A stretch of 14,391 nt of DNA, from positions 1-14,391 of the forward strand of contig JABDQS010000273.1 in NCBI GenBank assembly GCA_013042125.1, written 5' to 3'. The position numbers and the translations under genes are program-made. The notes below the pieces were generated by a model. It saw only the letters and a list, made by a program, of their open reading frames with translations. It ran no database searches and was not told the origin of the DNA. Shown here one piece after another: positions 7,502 to 14,391 of the stretch (position 1 is the stretch's first letter; every line of letters starts with the position of its first letter). Source of the DNA: Eudoraea sp. (GTDB lineage Bacteria > Bacteroidota > Bacteroidia > Flavobacteriales > Flavobacteriaceae).

Positions 7502-7527
7502 AAAGCCCCCAAATTAAAGGGGACTTT
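7502..7527 (-). terminator. Terminator downstream of the beta-barrel remnant
   Basis: On the minus strand AAAG-x-CCCC (from 7527) pairs with GGGG-x-CTTT (to 7502), with one C/A mismatch and an 8-nt loop, followed by TTTGTCGTTTT. It lies 17 nt past the stop of the remnant at 7545 but about 80 nt past the stop of the repeat-protein gene, so it probably belonged to the lost gene and now ends the truncated unit. Confidence 0.65.
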
Positions 7528-7544
7528 CCATCTAACTAATTCTA

Positions 7545-7628
7545 CTATTGAATAAAATAAAAAGCTAATTGTACGCCTGATCCTAACCGCATTTCCGTTT
7601 GAGGATCTACAGAGCCAATATTGAAGTA
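7545..7628 (-). pseudogene. C-terminal remnant of an outer-membrane beta-barrel gene
   Basis: In a frame different from the neighbouring gene, the minus strand from a TGA at 7629-7631 encodes a 27-residue tail. It includes DPQTEMRLGSGVQLAFYF and ends in Ile-Gln before TAG. Alternating hydrophobic/polar residues ending in FYF are typical of the last strand of Bacteroidota outer-membrane barrels. No start codon or upstream barrel sequence remains in this frame. It overlaps the last 22 nt of the long repeat-protein gene and is followed by a terminator at normal distance. Inference: a deletion removed most of a barrel gene and fused its end to the repeat gene out of frame. Chance is not excluded for so short a piece. 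Confidence 0.5.
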
Positions 7629-8194
7629 TCATAACCGTATCTCAGATCTTCATCTTCGATAAATGGTATTAAATTAAGATCCAATTCTTTTTTATAGGCA
7701 TCAAATCTCTCAGGCAGGAATCCGTTGGTGTCAAAACCCAGGTCTACCTCCTCTTCTTTTTCTATAAAAGAGATATCCATGAAATTTGTTGGGTTTGCAT
7801 AGGCATCAAATCCTTCCGGCAGGAATCTTTTTGTATCTACCTCCAGCTCCATTTCTTCCAAAGCCTTATAGTATGGAAGTTCTTTCAGACTTGCATACGC
7901 TAAGTTAGGATCAAAATCATCGGGCAAGTACTCAGAGGTCTCAAATCCAAGATCAAATTCTTCCTCCAACTCTGCATAAGGGATAGATGAAATATGCAGG
8001 ATTTCAGGTTCCGTTTCAGTGTTAATAATAAAGTCGTTTGAGATCCAATGCTCCTTAATAAGCTCTTCGTTGTCTATACTGAAGTGAACAGCTTGCGGTT
8101 CATTACTACTTAAAAATTCATTAGAATTCTCTTCTTGCGGCGTGGAGGTTGTCCCCAGGAGAACCATTCCACATAGGATTAATAATTTGTTCAT
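7607..8194 (-). CDS. Secreted acidic YLPExF-repeat protein (long paralog, probably truncated)
   Basis: 195 residues, same repeat family as 6807-7217. The hydrophobic N-terminus MNKLLILCGMVLLGTTST is a likely signal peptide; Cys8 is too early for a good lipobox. Residues about 20-77 are acidic and nonrepetitive. Units then follow: DLGFETSEYLPDDFDP (81-96) with ELPYYKALEEM; ELEVDTKRFLPEGFDAYANP (116-135) with DISFIEKEEE; DLGFDTNGFLPERFDAY (151-167) with LIPFIEDEDL. A fourth unit begins as YGYDTS (186-191) and stops abruptly with ILAL. The last five codons are out of frame with a barrel-like tail (7545-7628), so the original C-terminus seems lost. It is divergent from the metalloprotease at 8458 across 263 bp. 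No known domain; function unknown. Confidence 0.78.
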   Translation of the reverse strand: MNKLLILCGMVLLGTTSTPQEENSNEFLSSNEPQAVHFSIDNEELIKEHWISNDFIINTETEPEILHISSIPYAELEEEFDLGFETSEYLPDDFDPNLAYASLKELPYYKALEEMELEVDTKRFLPEGFDAYANPTNFMDISFIEKEEEVDLGFDTNGFLPERFDAYKKELDLNLIPFIEDEDLRYGYDTSILAL

Positions 8195-8457
8195 TTACTG
8201 ATTGATTGAAGTTTGTTGTTCTATATATAAGACTTCTTAAAACAGCTAATGTTACATTCTTAGGCAATGTTTAACACATGAATAAAGACAATTAATTATA
8301 TCTATTTCATCTTTTTTTACAGTCTATAATTCTAATTATCAGCATTTTAAAATGGTCTTGAACCCATTGAGACACTTTGCCTTCCTTAAGATATTATTAA
8401 CAAAACTTTCGGTTTATTTTTCAGTTCTTTGAAAACTTCAAACAAAAAAGAATCCTA
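8195..8457. other. Divergent intergenic region
   Basis: AT-rich 263 bp between the long repeat-protein gene (-) and the metalloprotease (+). I found no exact TAnnTTTG on either strand. It holds TTAACAAAACTTT (8397-8409), 49 bp before the metalloprotease ATG, similar to two motifs near the short repeat-protein gene. No small gene is visible. Confidence 0.4.
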
Positions 8458-10956
8458 ATGATTAGAAAATTACTTCCAAAAGTACTTATGGTCTTATTAC
8501 TGACCGGATTTTCACAAACTACTGAGGCACAGATCTTCAAAAAGAAAAAGAAAAAAACTGAAGCTTCCGCCTCAACTCCAAAAAGCAAGAAAGGCGCTAT
8601 AGAAGCCTATGAAAAGGTGATCACTAAGGATGCTGTGACAGACAACGGTTTGTTTGATGTGCATATAGTAGATGATTCTCATTTCTACGAAATTCCGGAT
8701 TCGCTCTTTAACAGAGAGATGCTGATGGTAAGCCGAATTTCAAAAACAGCTTCCGGAATTGGTTTTGGTGGAGGAAAGATCAACACCCAGGTTTTAAGGT
8801 GGGAGAGAAAACCAAAAAAGGTCCTGTTGCGAGTAGTGAGCTACGATGTGGTTGCAGCCGATTCACTGCCTGTTCACGAAGCAGTGGTCAATTCTAATTT
8901 TGAACCGGTTTTGTATTCTTTTGACATCAAGGCCTTTAAGAAAGATTCCCTTAATCCGGCGACGGTCATTGCGGTCGATGATCTGTTTACAAAAGACGTA
9001 CAGGCTTTAGGAATGCCAGACAGATTAAAAAAGCGCTATAAGGCAACAAGATTAGATGCAGACAGAAGTTATCTGGAATCAATAAAAAGCTATCCCCTTA
9101 ATGTAGAGGCCAGACATGTAAAAACTTATAGCGCAGGTGCTCCTCCCTCTAATTCCAGTTTGGGTTCTATTTCCATTGAGATCAACAATTCAATGATACT
9201 ACTTCCCGAGGAGCCGATGAAGCGTCGTTATTTTGACGAACGAGTAGGATGGTTTGCAAGAGGTCAGGTAGACTACGGTCTTGATGCCCAGGAAAGTAAA
9301 ACTATCAGATTTTTAGATCGATGGAGACTTGAGGTGAAAGAAGAAGACATGGAGAAGTTTAAAAATGGTGAACTGGTTGAACCTAAAAAACCTATCATCT
9401 ATTATGTAGACAGGGCAACACCAAAACAATGGGTACCCTTTATTAAACAAGGTATAGAAGATTGGCAGGTAGCTTTTGAGGCTGCAGGTTTTAAAAACGC
9501 CATCATAGCCATGGACCCTCCGTCGCCCGAAGAAGACCCTGAATGGTCCCCGGAAGATGTGCGGTATTCTGTAGTACGATATTTGGCATCTCCAATTCCA
9601 AATGCGAACGGACCTCACGTTAGTGATCCCCGTAGTGGTGAAATATTGGAATCGGATATCAATTGGTATCACAATGTAATGACCTTGTTGCGCAATTGGT
9701 TCTTTGTGCAAACGGCTGCCATCAATCCGGAAGCCAGAGGCGTTGCCTTTAAAGATGAAGTAATGGGAAGGCTCATACGATTTGTCTCTTCGCATGAAGT
9801 AGGGCATACTATAGGTCTGCCCCACAATATGGGCAGCAGTGTAGCCTATCCGGTAGACTCCCTGCGTTCTGAGTCCTTTACCAAGAAATATGGTACAGCA
9901 CCTTCTATAATGGATTATGCCCGCTTCAATTATGTTGCGCAGCCGGAAGACGGAGATGTGGCACTGATGCCCAACATTGGGATCTATGATAAATACGCCA
10001 TCTCATGGGGGTACCGCCCTATTCCTGACCAATCTGCTGAGGAAGAAAAAAAGACCCTCGACTCATGGATATTGGAGCACGCCGGAGATCCTATGTACCG
10101 TTTTGGACATCAACAGGCCGGAGACGTAGTAGATCCGAGCTCACAAACTGAAGATCTCGGAGACGATGCCATCCTTGCAGGAGAATACGGGATCATGAAT
10201 CTAAAACGAATTGTACCTAATCTTATAGAATGGACCAAAGAAGACGGGAAGACCTATGAGGACCTGGGCACTTTATACGGTCAGGTTTTATCTCAGTACA
10301 ACCGGTATATGGGCCATGTTTCCAACAATATTGGTGGAGTGTACGAACATCATAAGACCTATGATCAGGAAGGTCCGGTGTATACGCATGTGCCCAAAGA
10401 ACATCAGGAGAATTGTGTAACCTTTTTACACAAACAACTTTTTGAAACACCGGAATGGCTGATCAACCCGGATCTGTTCGCAAAAATTGAATACTCCGGT
10501 TCCGTAGAAAGAGTAAGGGCACTGCAGGCAAGAACACTGAATAATTTACTAAGTCTGGGAAAAATGGCCCGTCTTGTAGAATACGAGGCAATGTATGGTA
10601 AGGACGCCTATACACTTGTTGATCTGATGACCGATCTTCGCAGAGGTATCTGGTCCGAATTAAGATCAGGAAGAACAATCGATACCTACAGAAGGAACCT
10701 GCAGAAGGCCTACGTAGATCGCCTGGAATATATCATGAATGCTGAGAACCAGAGAAAATTACCCGACTTTGGTGGGTACAGGAAATCTACGGCAGTGAAT
10801 ATGAGTCAGTCAGACTTGCGCTCTATTGCGCGTGCAGAGCTAACCACGCTCCGTTCTGCTGCTTTAAATGCCGTGGGTAGAACTTCTGACAGGATGAGCA
10901 AATACCATCTGCAAGACATTGCAAAACGAATAGAACAGATCCTGGAACCTAGTTAA
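8458..10956 (+). CDS. Secreted zinc metalloprotease (metzincin, DUF5117/DUF4953 type)
   Basis: 832 residues. The signal peptide MIRKLLPKVLMVLLLTGFSQ ends near TEAQ (about 25), followed by a run of six lysines (28-33). Order: DUF5118-like segment (about 46-95), DUF5117-like beta-rich domain (about 100-290), then the catalytic domain. The zinc motif HEVGHTIGLPHN (446-457) fits HExxHxxGxxH, with Glu447 as catalytic base and His446, His450 and His456 as ligands. The metzincin Met-turn is SIMDYARFNY (Met485). The remaining C-terminal helical part runs to 832. All catalytic residues are present. Homologues are common in Bacteroidota as exported enzymes of unknown substrate. It has its own terminator at 10978 and a divergent acidic repeat protein upstream; a link between them is conjecture. 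Confidence 0.92.
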   Translation: MIRKLLPKVLMVLLLTGFSQTTEAQIFKKKKKKTEASASTPKSKKGAIEAYEKVITKDAVTDNGLFDVHIVDDSHFYEIPDSLFNREMLMVSRISKTASGIGFGGGKINTQVLRWERKPKKVLLRVVSYDVVAADSLPVHEAVVNSNFEPVLYSFDIKAFKKDSLNPATVIAVDDLFTKDVQALGMPDRLKKRYKATRLDADRSYLESIKSYPLNVEARHVKTYSAGAPPSNSSLGSISIEINNSMILLPEEPMKRRYFDERVGWFARGQVDYGLDAQESKTIRFLDRWRLEVKEEDMEKFKNGELVEPKKPIIYYVDRATPKQWVPFIKQGIEDWQVAFEAAGFKNAIIAMDPPSPEEDPEWSPEDVRYSVVRYLASPIPNANGPHVSDPRSGEILESDINWYHNVMTLLRNWFFVQTAAINPEARGVAFKDEVMGRLIRFVSSHEVGHTIGLPHNMGSSVAYPVDSLRSESFTKKYGTAPSIMDYARFNYVAQPEDGDVALMPNIGIYDKYAISWGYRPIPDQSAEEEKKTLDSWILEHAGDPMYRFGHQQAGDVVDPSSQTEDLGDDAILAGEYGIMNLKRIVPNLIEWTKEDGKTYEDLGTLYGQVLSQYNRYMGHVSNNIGGVYEHHKTYDQEGPVYTHVPKEHQENCVTFLHKQLFETPEWLINPDLFAKIEYSGSVERVRALQARTLNNLLSLGKMARLVEYEAMYGKDAYTLVDLMTDLRRGIWSELRSGRTIDTYRRNLQKAYVDRLEYIMNAENQRKLPDFGGYRKSTAVNMSQSDLRSIARAELTTLRSAALNAVGRTSDRMSKYHLQDIAKRIEQILEPS

Positions 10957-10977
10957 TAGGTTCTGATCGCTTCGATA

Positions 10978-11010
10978 AAAGGTGCTGATTCCTCTGTGTT
11001 CAGCACCTTT
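10978..11010 (+). terminator. Terminator of the metalloprotease gene
   Basis: Perfect 11-bp stem AAAGGTGCTGA (10978-10988) with TCAGCACCTTT (11000-11010), 11-nt loop, then GTTTGTTTTG. A smaller hairpin (GAACCTA 10945-10951, TAGGTTC 10957-10963) straddles the stop codon just before it. Confidence 0.88.
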
Positions 11011-11095
11011 GTTTGTTTTGGGCAAAACGGCCATTTTACAGTTTACCACAAGAAAACGTCCTTTCACAACAAGAGAAGGGTACCTTAACAACATT

Positions 11096-11161
11096 CCCCC
11101 AGATCGTCTTCTTTTTGGGTCTATATTAGAGTCATGTTACAAAACCCCCAGATCATGTCTT
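11096..11161. repeat. Direct repeat CCCCCAGATC(AT)GTCTT
   Basis: CCCCCAGATCGTCTT (11096-11110) recurs as CCCCCAGATCATGTCTT (11145-11161), 49 bp apart; the second copy contains the ATG of the small gene at 11155. A weaker relative (GCCCCAGATG) lies near 11408. The spacing is about five helical turns. Regulatory meaning is unknown. Confidence 0.45.
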
Positions 11162-11319
11162 ATAAAGTTAAAAGTCTTGTTTATCTGATTTGTTTTATAG
11201 TCTCTGTTGTCATCTATGCACAAATGGAAACTGCGATAGATCAGCCTCAGAATGAAGAAATGAAGTTGGTTCAGACCAATAGTGTTGAGATACAACAAAT
11301 CAACAAGGAGAACTTATAA
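11155..11319 (+). CDS. Small secreted peptide, unknown function
   Basis: 54 residues. The ATG at 11155 is preferred over 11134 because MSYKVKSLVYLICFIVSVVI then forms a clean signal peptide with a basic N-region and cleavage near YAQ (about 23). The mature part (about 31 residues) is polar, rich in Gln, Asn and Glu, with no Cys. A strong terminator 39 nt downstream argues that this is a real transcription unit. I recognise no family. It could also be a single-helix membrane anchor if the signal is not cleaved. Confidence 0.5.
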   Translation: MSYKVKSLVYLICFIVSVVIYAQMETAIDQPQNEEMKLVQTNSVEIQQINKENL

Positions 11320-11357
11320 GAAATTACCGTTTTACATATCCCCAAATCAAGAATAAG

Positions 11358-11386
11358 AAGGTCCGTAGAAATACGGACTTTTTTAT
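11358..11386 (+). terminator. Terminator with GAAA tetraloop
   Basis: GTCCGTA (11361-11367) pairs perfectly with TACGGAC (11372-11378) around a GAAA tetraloop, extended by a G-T wobble and AA/TT pairs, then a T run. It ends the small secreted peptide gene. The rest of 11320-11506 shows no gene and no clear promoter. Confidence 0.9.
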
Positions 11387-11506
11387 TTCACAGTGTTCCC
11401 TAACAGTGCCCCAGATGCAAAGGTTAAATATTTCACAAACCCAACTTAGGCTTTAAACCCATCTGCCTAAAATTGGTCCAAGGGATATAACTTAAATTAA
11501 TAACAC

Positions 11507-11944
11507 ATGAAAAAAGTTCTTATTGCTATGTTCACCATAGCCAGTTTAACCGCCATGGCCCAGGAAGGACCAGATCGCGGACCACGTGATGGAAAAGAGC
11601 AATTAACGCCAGAGCAAATGGCTACGCTACAGACCAAAAAAATGACCCTTGCATTAGACCTGAGCAGCGCTCAGCAAAAGCAGATACAGGAATTCCACCT
11701 GGAAAATGCAAAGCTGAGAAAAGAAAAAATGGAGGTTGCAAAAGGAGACAGGAAGGATCTTAGTGCTGAGGAGCGCTATGCCCGCCAAAATGAACGATTA
11801 GATCATATGATCGCCCAAAAAGAGGAAATGAAAAAGATCCTCAACGAGGAACAATTCAGCAAGTGGGAAAAGGAAATGTCTCACCGTAAGAATAAAGGAC
11901 GTAAAGGGCATAAAGGAAAAAGGGAACACCGTGGAAAAAGGTAA
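11507..11944 (+). CDS. Spy/CpxP-like periplasmic protein
   Basis: 145 residues. The signal peptide MKKVLIAMFTIASLTAMA is cleaved near AMAQ (about 19). The mature protein is almost all helical and charged, with LTPEQMA (33-39), LDLSSAQQKQI (50-60) and ILNEEQFSKW (111-120). These resemble the LTxxQ motifs of the Spy/CpxP fold, a cradle-shaped periplasmic chaperone or stress sensor. Heptad-like spacing between 60 and 120 supports helical hairpins. The tail (126-145) is very basic, Lys/Arg/His/Gly-rich (HRKNKGRKGHKGKREHRGKR), and could bind anionic envelope polymers. Single gene, ended by the terminator at 11959. Role as chaperone or metal/envelope stress protein is inferred from the family. Confidence 0.75.
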   Translation: MKKVLIAMFTIASLTAMAQEGPDRGPRDGKEQLTPEQMATLQTKKMTLALDLSSAQQKQIQEFHLENAKLRKEKMEVAKGDRKDLSAEERYARQNERLDHMIAQKEEMKKILNEEQFSKWEKEMSHRKNKGRKGHKGKREHRGKR

Positions 11945-11958
11945 ATCCCCTATCATTT

Positions 11959-11987
11959 AAAAATGGGCCTAACAAGGCCCATTTTTT
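11959..11987. terminator. Bidirectional terminator overlapping the hemL stop
   Basis: 12-bp stem AAAAATGGGCCT (11959-11970) with AGGCCCATTTTT (11975-11986), loop AACA, with A and T tracts on opposite sides. It lies between convergent genes, and its right arm includes the first bases of the hemL stop codon. Confidence 0.92.
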
Positions 11988-13275
11988 ATTTTAGTTCGGG
12001 AGCAATGCTTTGTAACGCCTCAATAGTCTTGTCTATATCTGCATAGGAAAGTGCATCATTTAAGAAATAGCTTTCGAAGGCACTTGGCGGAAGATAAATT
12101 CCCCGGTTCAGCATTCCATGAAAGTACTTTTTAAATGTCTCATTATTTCCCTTGGTGGCACTTTCAAAATCGATTACCGGATCCTTTGTGAAATGCACGG
12201 AGATCATAGAACCAAATCTATTGATCTGATGAGGAATACCATGATCTGTTAATACCTTTTTCAAACCCTTGTGAAGATATTGAGTCTTCTTATCCAGACT
12301 TTGAAAAACAGCTGGTTGATCATTGAGTGCTGTTAGCATAGTTAGCCCGGCACTCATAGCCAAGGGATTACCACTTAAAGTTCCTGCCTGATACACAGGT
12401 CCGTCCGGGGCAAGATGATCCATGATCTCTTTCCTGCCTGCAAATGCACCAACGGGCAAACCGCCTCCAATGACCTTCCCAAAAGTTACAAGATCTGCGT
12501 TGACCCCTAATACTTCTTGTGCTCCCCCGGCGCCTAATCTGAAGCCCGTCATTACCTCATCAAAAATAAGCAGGATATTCTCGCGGGTGCATAGTTCCCT
12601 CAAACCATGAATAAAAGAATCCTCCGGTATAATACATCCCATGTTCCCTGCCACAGGTTCGATGATGACCGCAGCAATATCTCCCTTATTAGCCTTCAGC
12701 AAGGCATCTACACTATCCAGATCATTATAGGTGGCCAATAAGGTGTCTTTTGCCGTGCCCTGGGTTACACCCGGACTGTTGGGACTCCCAAAGGTTACTG
12801 CCCCACTGCCCGCCTGAATCAGAAAGGCATCAGCATGTCCGTGATAACAACCCGCGAATTTTATGATCTTGTCTTTTCCGGTAAATCCACGTGCGAGTCG
12901 AATAGCACTCATACAAGCTTCTGTACCGCTATTCACAAAACGGATCTTATCTATGTTTGGCACCATAGAAATAGCTAATTTGGCCAATTCTGTTTCAATC
13001 TCGGTAGGCATTCCAAAGGATGTTCCTTTTCTCGCCTTGTCTATAACTGCTTCAATTACCGGTTCATAGGCATGACCCAGTATTAGCGGACCCCAGGAAG
13101 AAATATAATCTATTAAGGTATTGCCATCCTCATCATATAGATAGGCTCCCTTTGCTTCCTTAACAAAGACAGGAGTGCCTCCTACTGCCTTAAAGGCCCT
13201 GACAGGTGAATTAACCCCTCCCGGTATATAGCGTTGTGCCTCCTTGAATAAGGCACTACTTCGTTGGTACTTCAT
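11986..13275 (-). CDS. hemL: Glutamate-1-semialdehyde 2,1-aminomutase
   Basis: 429 residues, the usual length. It converts glutamate-1-semialdehyde to 5-aminolevulinate, the second step of the C5 route to heme, in the cytoplasm. Class III aminotransferase fold with PLP: VNSGTEA (114-120) for phosphate binding, CYHGHADAF (143-151), gating loop [15 protein letters not shown] (156-170), [10 protein letters not shown] (237-246, Asp239), and Schiff-base lysine in [15 protein letters not shown] (Lys267). N-terminal [11 protein letters not shown] (18-28) is typical of GSAM and separates it from other aminotransferases. Start is 4 nt after the upstream stop, so it is cotranscribed with the glucosaminidase gene. 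It ends in the bidirectional hairpin. Confidence 0.97.
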   Translation of the reverse strand: MKYQRSSALFKEAQRYIPGGVNSPVRAFKAVGGTPVFVKEAKGAYLYDEDGNTLIDYISSWGPLILGHAYEPVIEAVIDKARKGTSFGMPTEIETELAKLAISMVPNIDKIRFVNSGTEACMSAIRLARGFTGKDKIIKFAGCYHGHADAFLIQAGSGAVTFGSPNSPGVTQGTAKDTLLATYNDLDSVDALLKANKGDIAAVIIEPVAGNMGCIIPEDSFIHGLRELCTRENILLIFDEVMTGFRLGAGGAQEVLGVNADLVTFGKVIGGGLPVGAFAGRKEIMDHLAPDGPVYQAGTLSGNPLAMSAGLTMLTALNDQPAVFQSLDKKTQYLHKGLKKVLTDHGIPHQINRFGSMISVHFTKDPVIDFESATKGNNETFKKYFHGMLNRGIYLPPSAFESYFLNDALSYADIDKTIEALQSIAPELK

Positions 13276-13279
13276 AGAT

Positions 13280-14104
13280 TTATCTGATATTACTAGACTG
13301 AATTCTTAGTTCCTGTCCTATGGAAAGAATATTGTCGTTCAATTCATTTAATTCCCTTAGTTCTTGCACAGAAACTAAATAACGTCTCGAAATGGAATAC
13401 AGCGTATCTCCTTCCTGAACTACATGTACTTTGTAGCGGCCGGAAGATGACTTCTTTGCAACCACATAATTATCTTGCAAAACGGCTTTGTCATACTCAT
13501 AGAGCTTATAGCGTTCAATAAAGGAAATGAGCTTAACAGGATATCTGCGATCTGTGGCGTATCCCGCTTTTTTCAAACCATATGCCCAGCCCTTGTAATC
13601 GTCTTGCCGCAAGCTGAACAAAGTAGCATAGCGAGATCTGCTAGTTAAAAATATACTGTGATCACGGAAAGAATACATAGGATGATTGTATTTCCTGAAA
13701 CATTCCCCCGCTTCGTCATCATCATGAAGTGCGTACGGACCGTCCCAACCGGTATGGCATTTTATTCCAAAATGATTATTGGTTTTTAAGGTAAGTGCCC
13801 CTCTCCCAAAACCACTTTCCAGAATACCCTGCGCCAGGGTGATACTTGCAGGGATACCGTAGGCTTTCATTTCTAATTGTGCAACCTCTGCAAAAGTATC
13901 AATGTAATCTTCGATCGAAGCAATAGGAAATTCCATAAACCTTCCTGAATCTTCAGGGAGTGGATAGATCGAAGAAGAGGTATTCTTATATACCTTGGTG
14001 GTCCTTGAGGCTGTGCGATCACCACTGTTATTGGTGGTACGTTTTTTTGTGCCACAGCCAACGATCAATATCGCTATTAAAAGTGTCCAAACCGAATTTT
14101 TCAT
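13280..14104 (-). CDS. Glucosaminidase (GH73-type) lipoprotein with LysM
   Basis: 274 residues from ATG at 14104. A longer frame starts at 14197, but its 31 extra residues lie inside the upstream gene and would bury the signal. The signal [17 protein letters not shown] has a clear lipobox (IVGC, Cys17). A Ser/Thr/Asn-rich linker (about 22-60) leads to the glucosaminidase domain (about 62-205): [19 protein letters not shown] (84-102) with the likely catalytic Glu96, and NNHFGIKC (109-116). A LysM domain (about 223-268) follows: [19 protein letters not shown] and [10 protein letters not shown]. It should cleave peptidoglycan glycan strands, anchored at the envelope, with LysM binding the glycan. 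Its ATG overlaps the upstream TGA by 4 nt (ATGA), implying translational coupling. Function in growth or separation is inferred. Confidence 0.92.
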   Translation of the reverse strand: MKNSVWTLLIAILIVGCGTKKRTTNNSGDRTASRTTKVYKNTSSSIYPLPEDSGRFMEFPIASIEDYIDTFAEVAQLEMKAYGIPASITLAQGILESGFGRGALTLKTNNHFGIKCHTGWDGPYALHDDDEAGECFRKYNHPMYSFRDHSIFLTSRSRYATLFSLRQDDYKGWAYGLKKAGYATDRRYPVKLISFIERYKLYEYDKAVLQDNYVVAKKSSSGRYKVHVVQEGDTLYSISRRYLVSVQELRELNELNDNILSIGQELRIQSSNIR

Positions 14105-14391
14105 ATGGTAAGCAAAGGTAGTTTCTTTTTTTTCAAAAAGTTGTTCATTCCTTCTATCCCCTGCAATCCCCCGGTGTGAATTGCCAGGATTTTGCATCCT
14201 TTTTTGAATTCCCCTTTGGCCACCTTATCCAGGATTCCAAACATCATCTTCCCGGTATAAACAGGATCTAATGGCACTCCCGTAATTTCTTTGAATTCAT
14301 TGATAAAGGCAACCAGTTCTGATGAGACCTTTGCATATCCTCCAAAATGATACGAATTGCAGAGTGTCCAGTTCTTCTTTTTGGCAAATTT
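14101..14391 (-). CDS. PLP-dependent ACC deaminase/D-cysteine desulfhydrase family, 3' part
   Basis: The minus strand is open from the right window edge to TGA at 14101-14103 and gives the last 96 residues; the start and PLP lysine are outside. Recognition rests on NSYHFGGYAKVSSELVAFI, on LDPVYTGKMM (a family segment before the last helix), and on IHTGGLQG, the Gly-rich phosphate-binding loop of this fold type II enzyme family. Members deaminate ACC or D-cysteine, but most Bacteroidota versions have unknown substrates, so no gene symbol is given. First gene visible of the operon with the glucosaminidase and hemL. Confidence 0.82.
   Translation of the reverse strand, partial: KFAKKKNWTLCNSYHFGGYAKVSSELVAFINEFKEITGVPLDPVYTGKMMFGILDKVAKGEFKKGCKILAIHTGGLQGIEGMNNFLKKKKLPLLTI
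14113..14120 (-). promoter_or_regulatory. Possible internal -7 element
   Basis: TACCTTTG on the minus strand fits TAnnTTTG, 8 nt before the glucosaminidase ATG and inside the end of the upstream gene. No -33 partner was found, so it may be only a coding coincidence. Confidence 0.25.

Noticed and set aside
7438..7632. Minus-strand 64-codon open frame
   Set aside because: It crosses the terminator at 7502 and the end of the repeat-protein gene; the sequence has no signal or domain. The barrel-like tail is in a different frame.
8540..8559. A-rich run AAAAAGAAAAAGAAAAAAAC as a possible frameshift site in the metalloprotease
   Set aside because: The frame continues intact through all domains, and a lysine run after the signal peptide is plausible for this family.
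10982..11188. Plus-strand 68-codon open frame
   Set aside because: It starts inside the metalloprotease terminator and overlaps the better-supported peptide at 11155 in another frame.
14105..14197. 31-residue N-terminal extension of the glucosaminidase
   Set aside because: It is coding sequence of the upstream PLP enzyme in another frame and would hide the lipoprotein signal; the ATG at 14104 overlaps the upstream stop as expected for an operon.

Overview
The window looks like chromosomal DNA from a member of the Flavobacteriaceae (Bacteroidota). The support is the set of protein types: class II LysRS with the C-terminal extension I associate with this group, a DUF5117/DUF4953-type metzincin, PKD lipoprotein, Spy-like protein, and a PLP deaminase-like/glucosaminidase/hemL operon. 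It also includes Bacteroidota-style -7 boxes (TAnnTTTG), weak Shine-Dalgarno sequences, and many short-loop terminators. No tRNA, rRNA, CRISPR array, IS element or prophage gene was seen.

Layout. 1-280 (-): 5' part of lipB, with a near-leaderless TATCTTTG promoter. 281-528: intergenic DNA with two copies of a ~35-bp repeat. 529-684 (-): a 51-aa Pmp3/YqaE membrane protein. 811-1725 (-): a secreted or lipoprotein DUF302-like protein ending at a bidirectional terminator. 1726-1976: divergent regulatory region with a perfect FNR-like dyad. 1977-3665 (+): lysS. 3818-5221 (+): PKD lipoprotein. 5318-6751 (+): SLC13/DASS transporter. 6807-7217 (-) and 7607-8194 (-): two secreted acidic proteins built from the same ~35-residue repeat, with what looks like the decayed tail of an outer-membrane beta-barrel gene (7545-7628) overlapping the end of the second. 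8458-10956 (+): a large secreted metzincin. 11155-11319 (+): a 54-aa secreted peptide of unknown role. 11507-11944 (+): Spy/CpxP-like periplasmic protein. 11986-14391 (-): a tightly packed operon (PLP deaminase-family enzyme, then glucosaminidase-LysM lipoprotein, then hemL).

How it works together. Most genes are single transcription units. The only clear operon is the last one, with a 4-nt ATGA overlap and a 4-nt gap. Housekeeping functions (lipoylation, Lys-tRNA charging, tetrapyrrole synthesis) are interspersed with envelope functions (Pmp3, DUF302-like, PKD lipoprotein, metzincin, Spy-like, glucosaminidase).

The part least explained by known families is 6807-8194: the paralogous acidic repeat proteins, an apparent deletion/frameshift scar at the 3' end of one of them, and a shared intergenic region with the metalloprotease.
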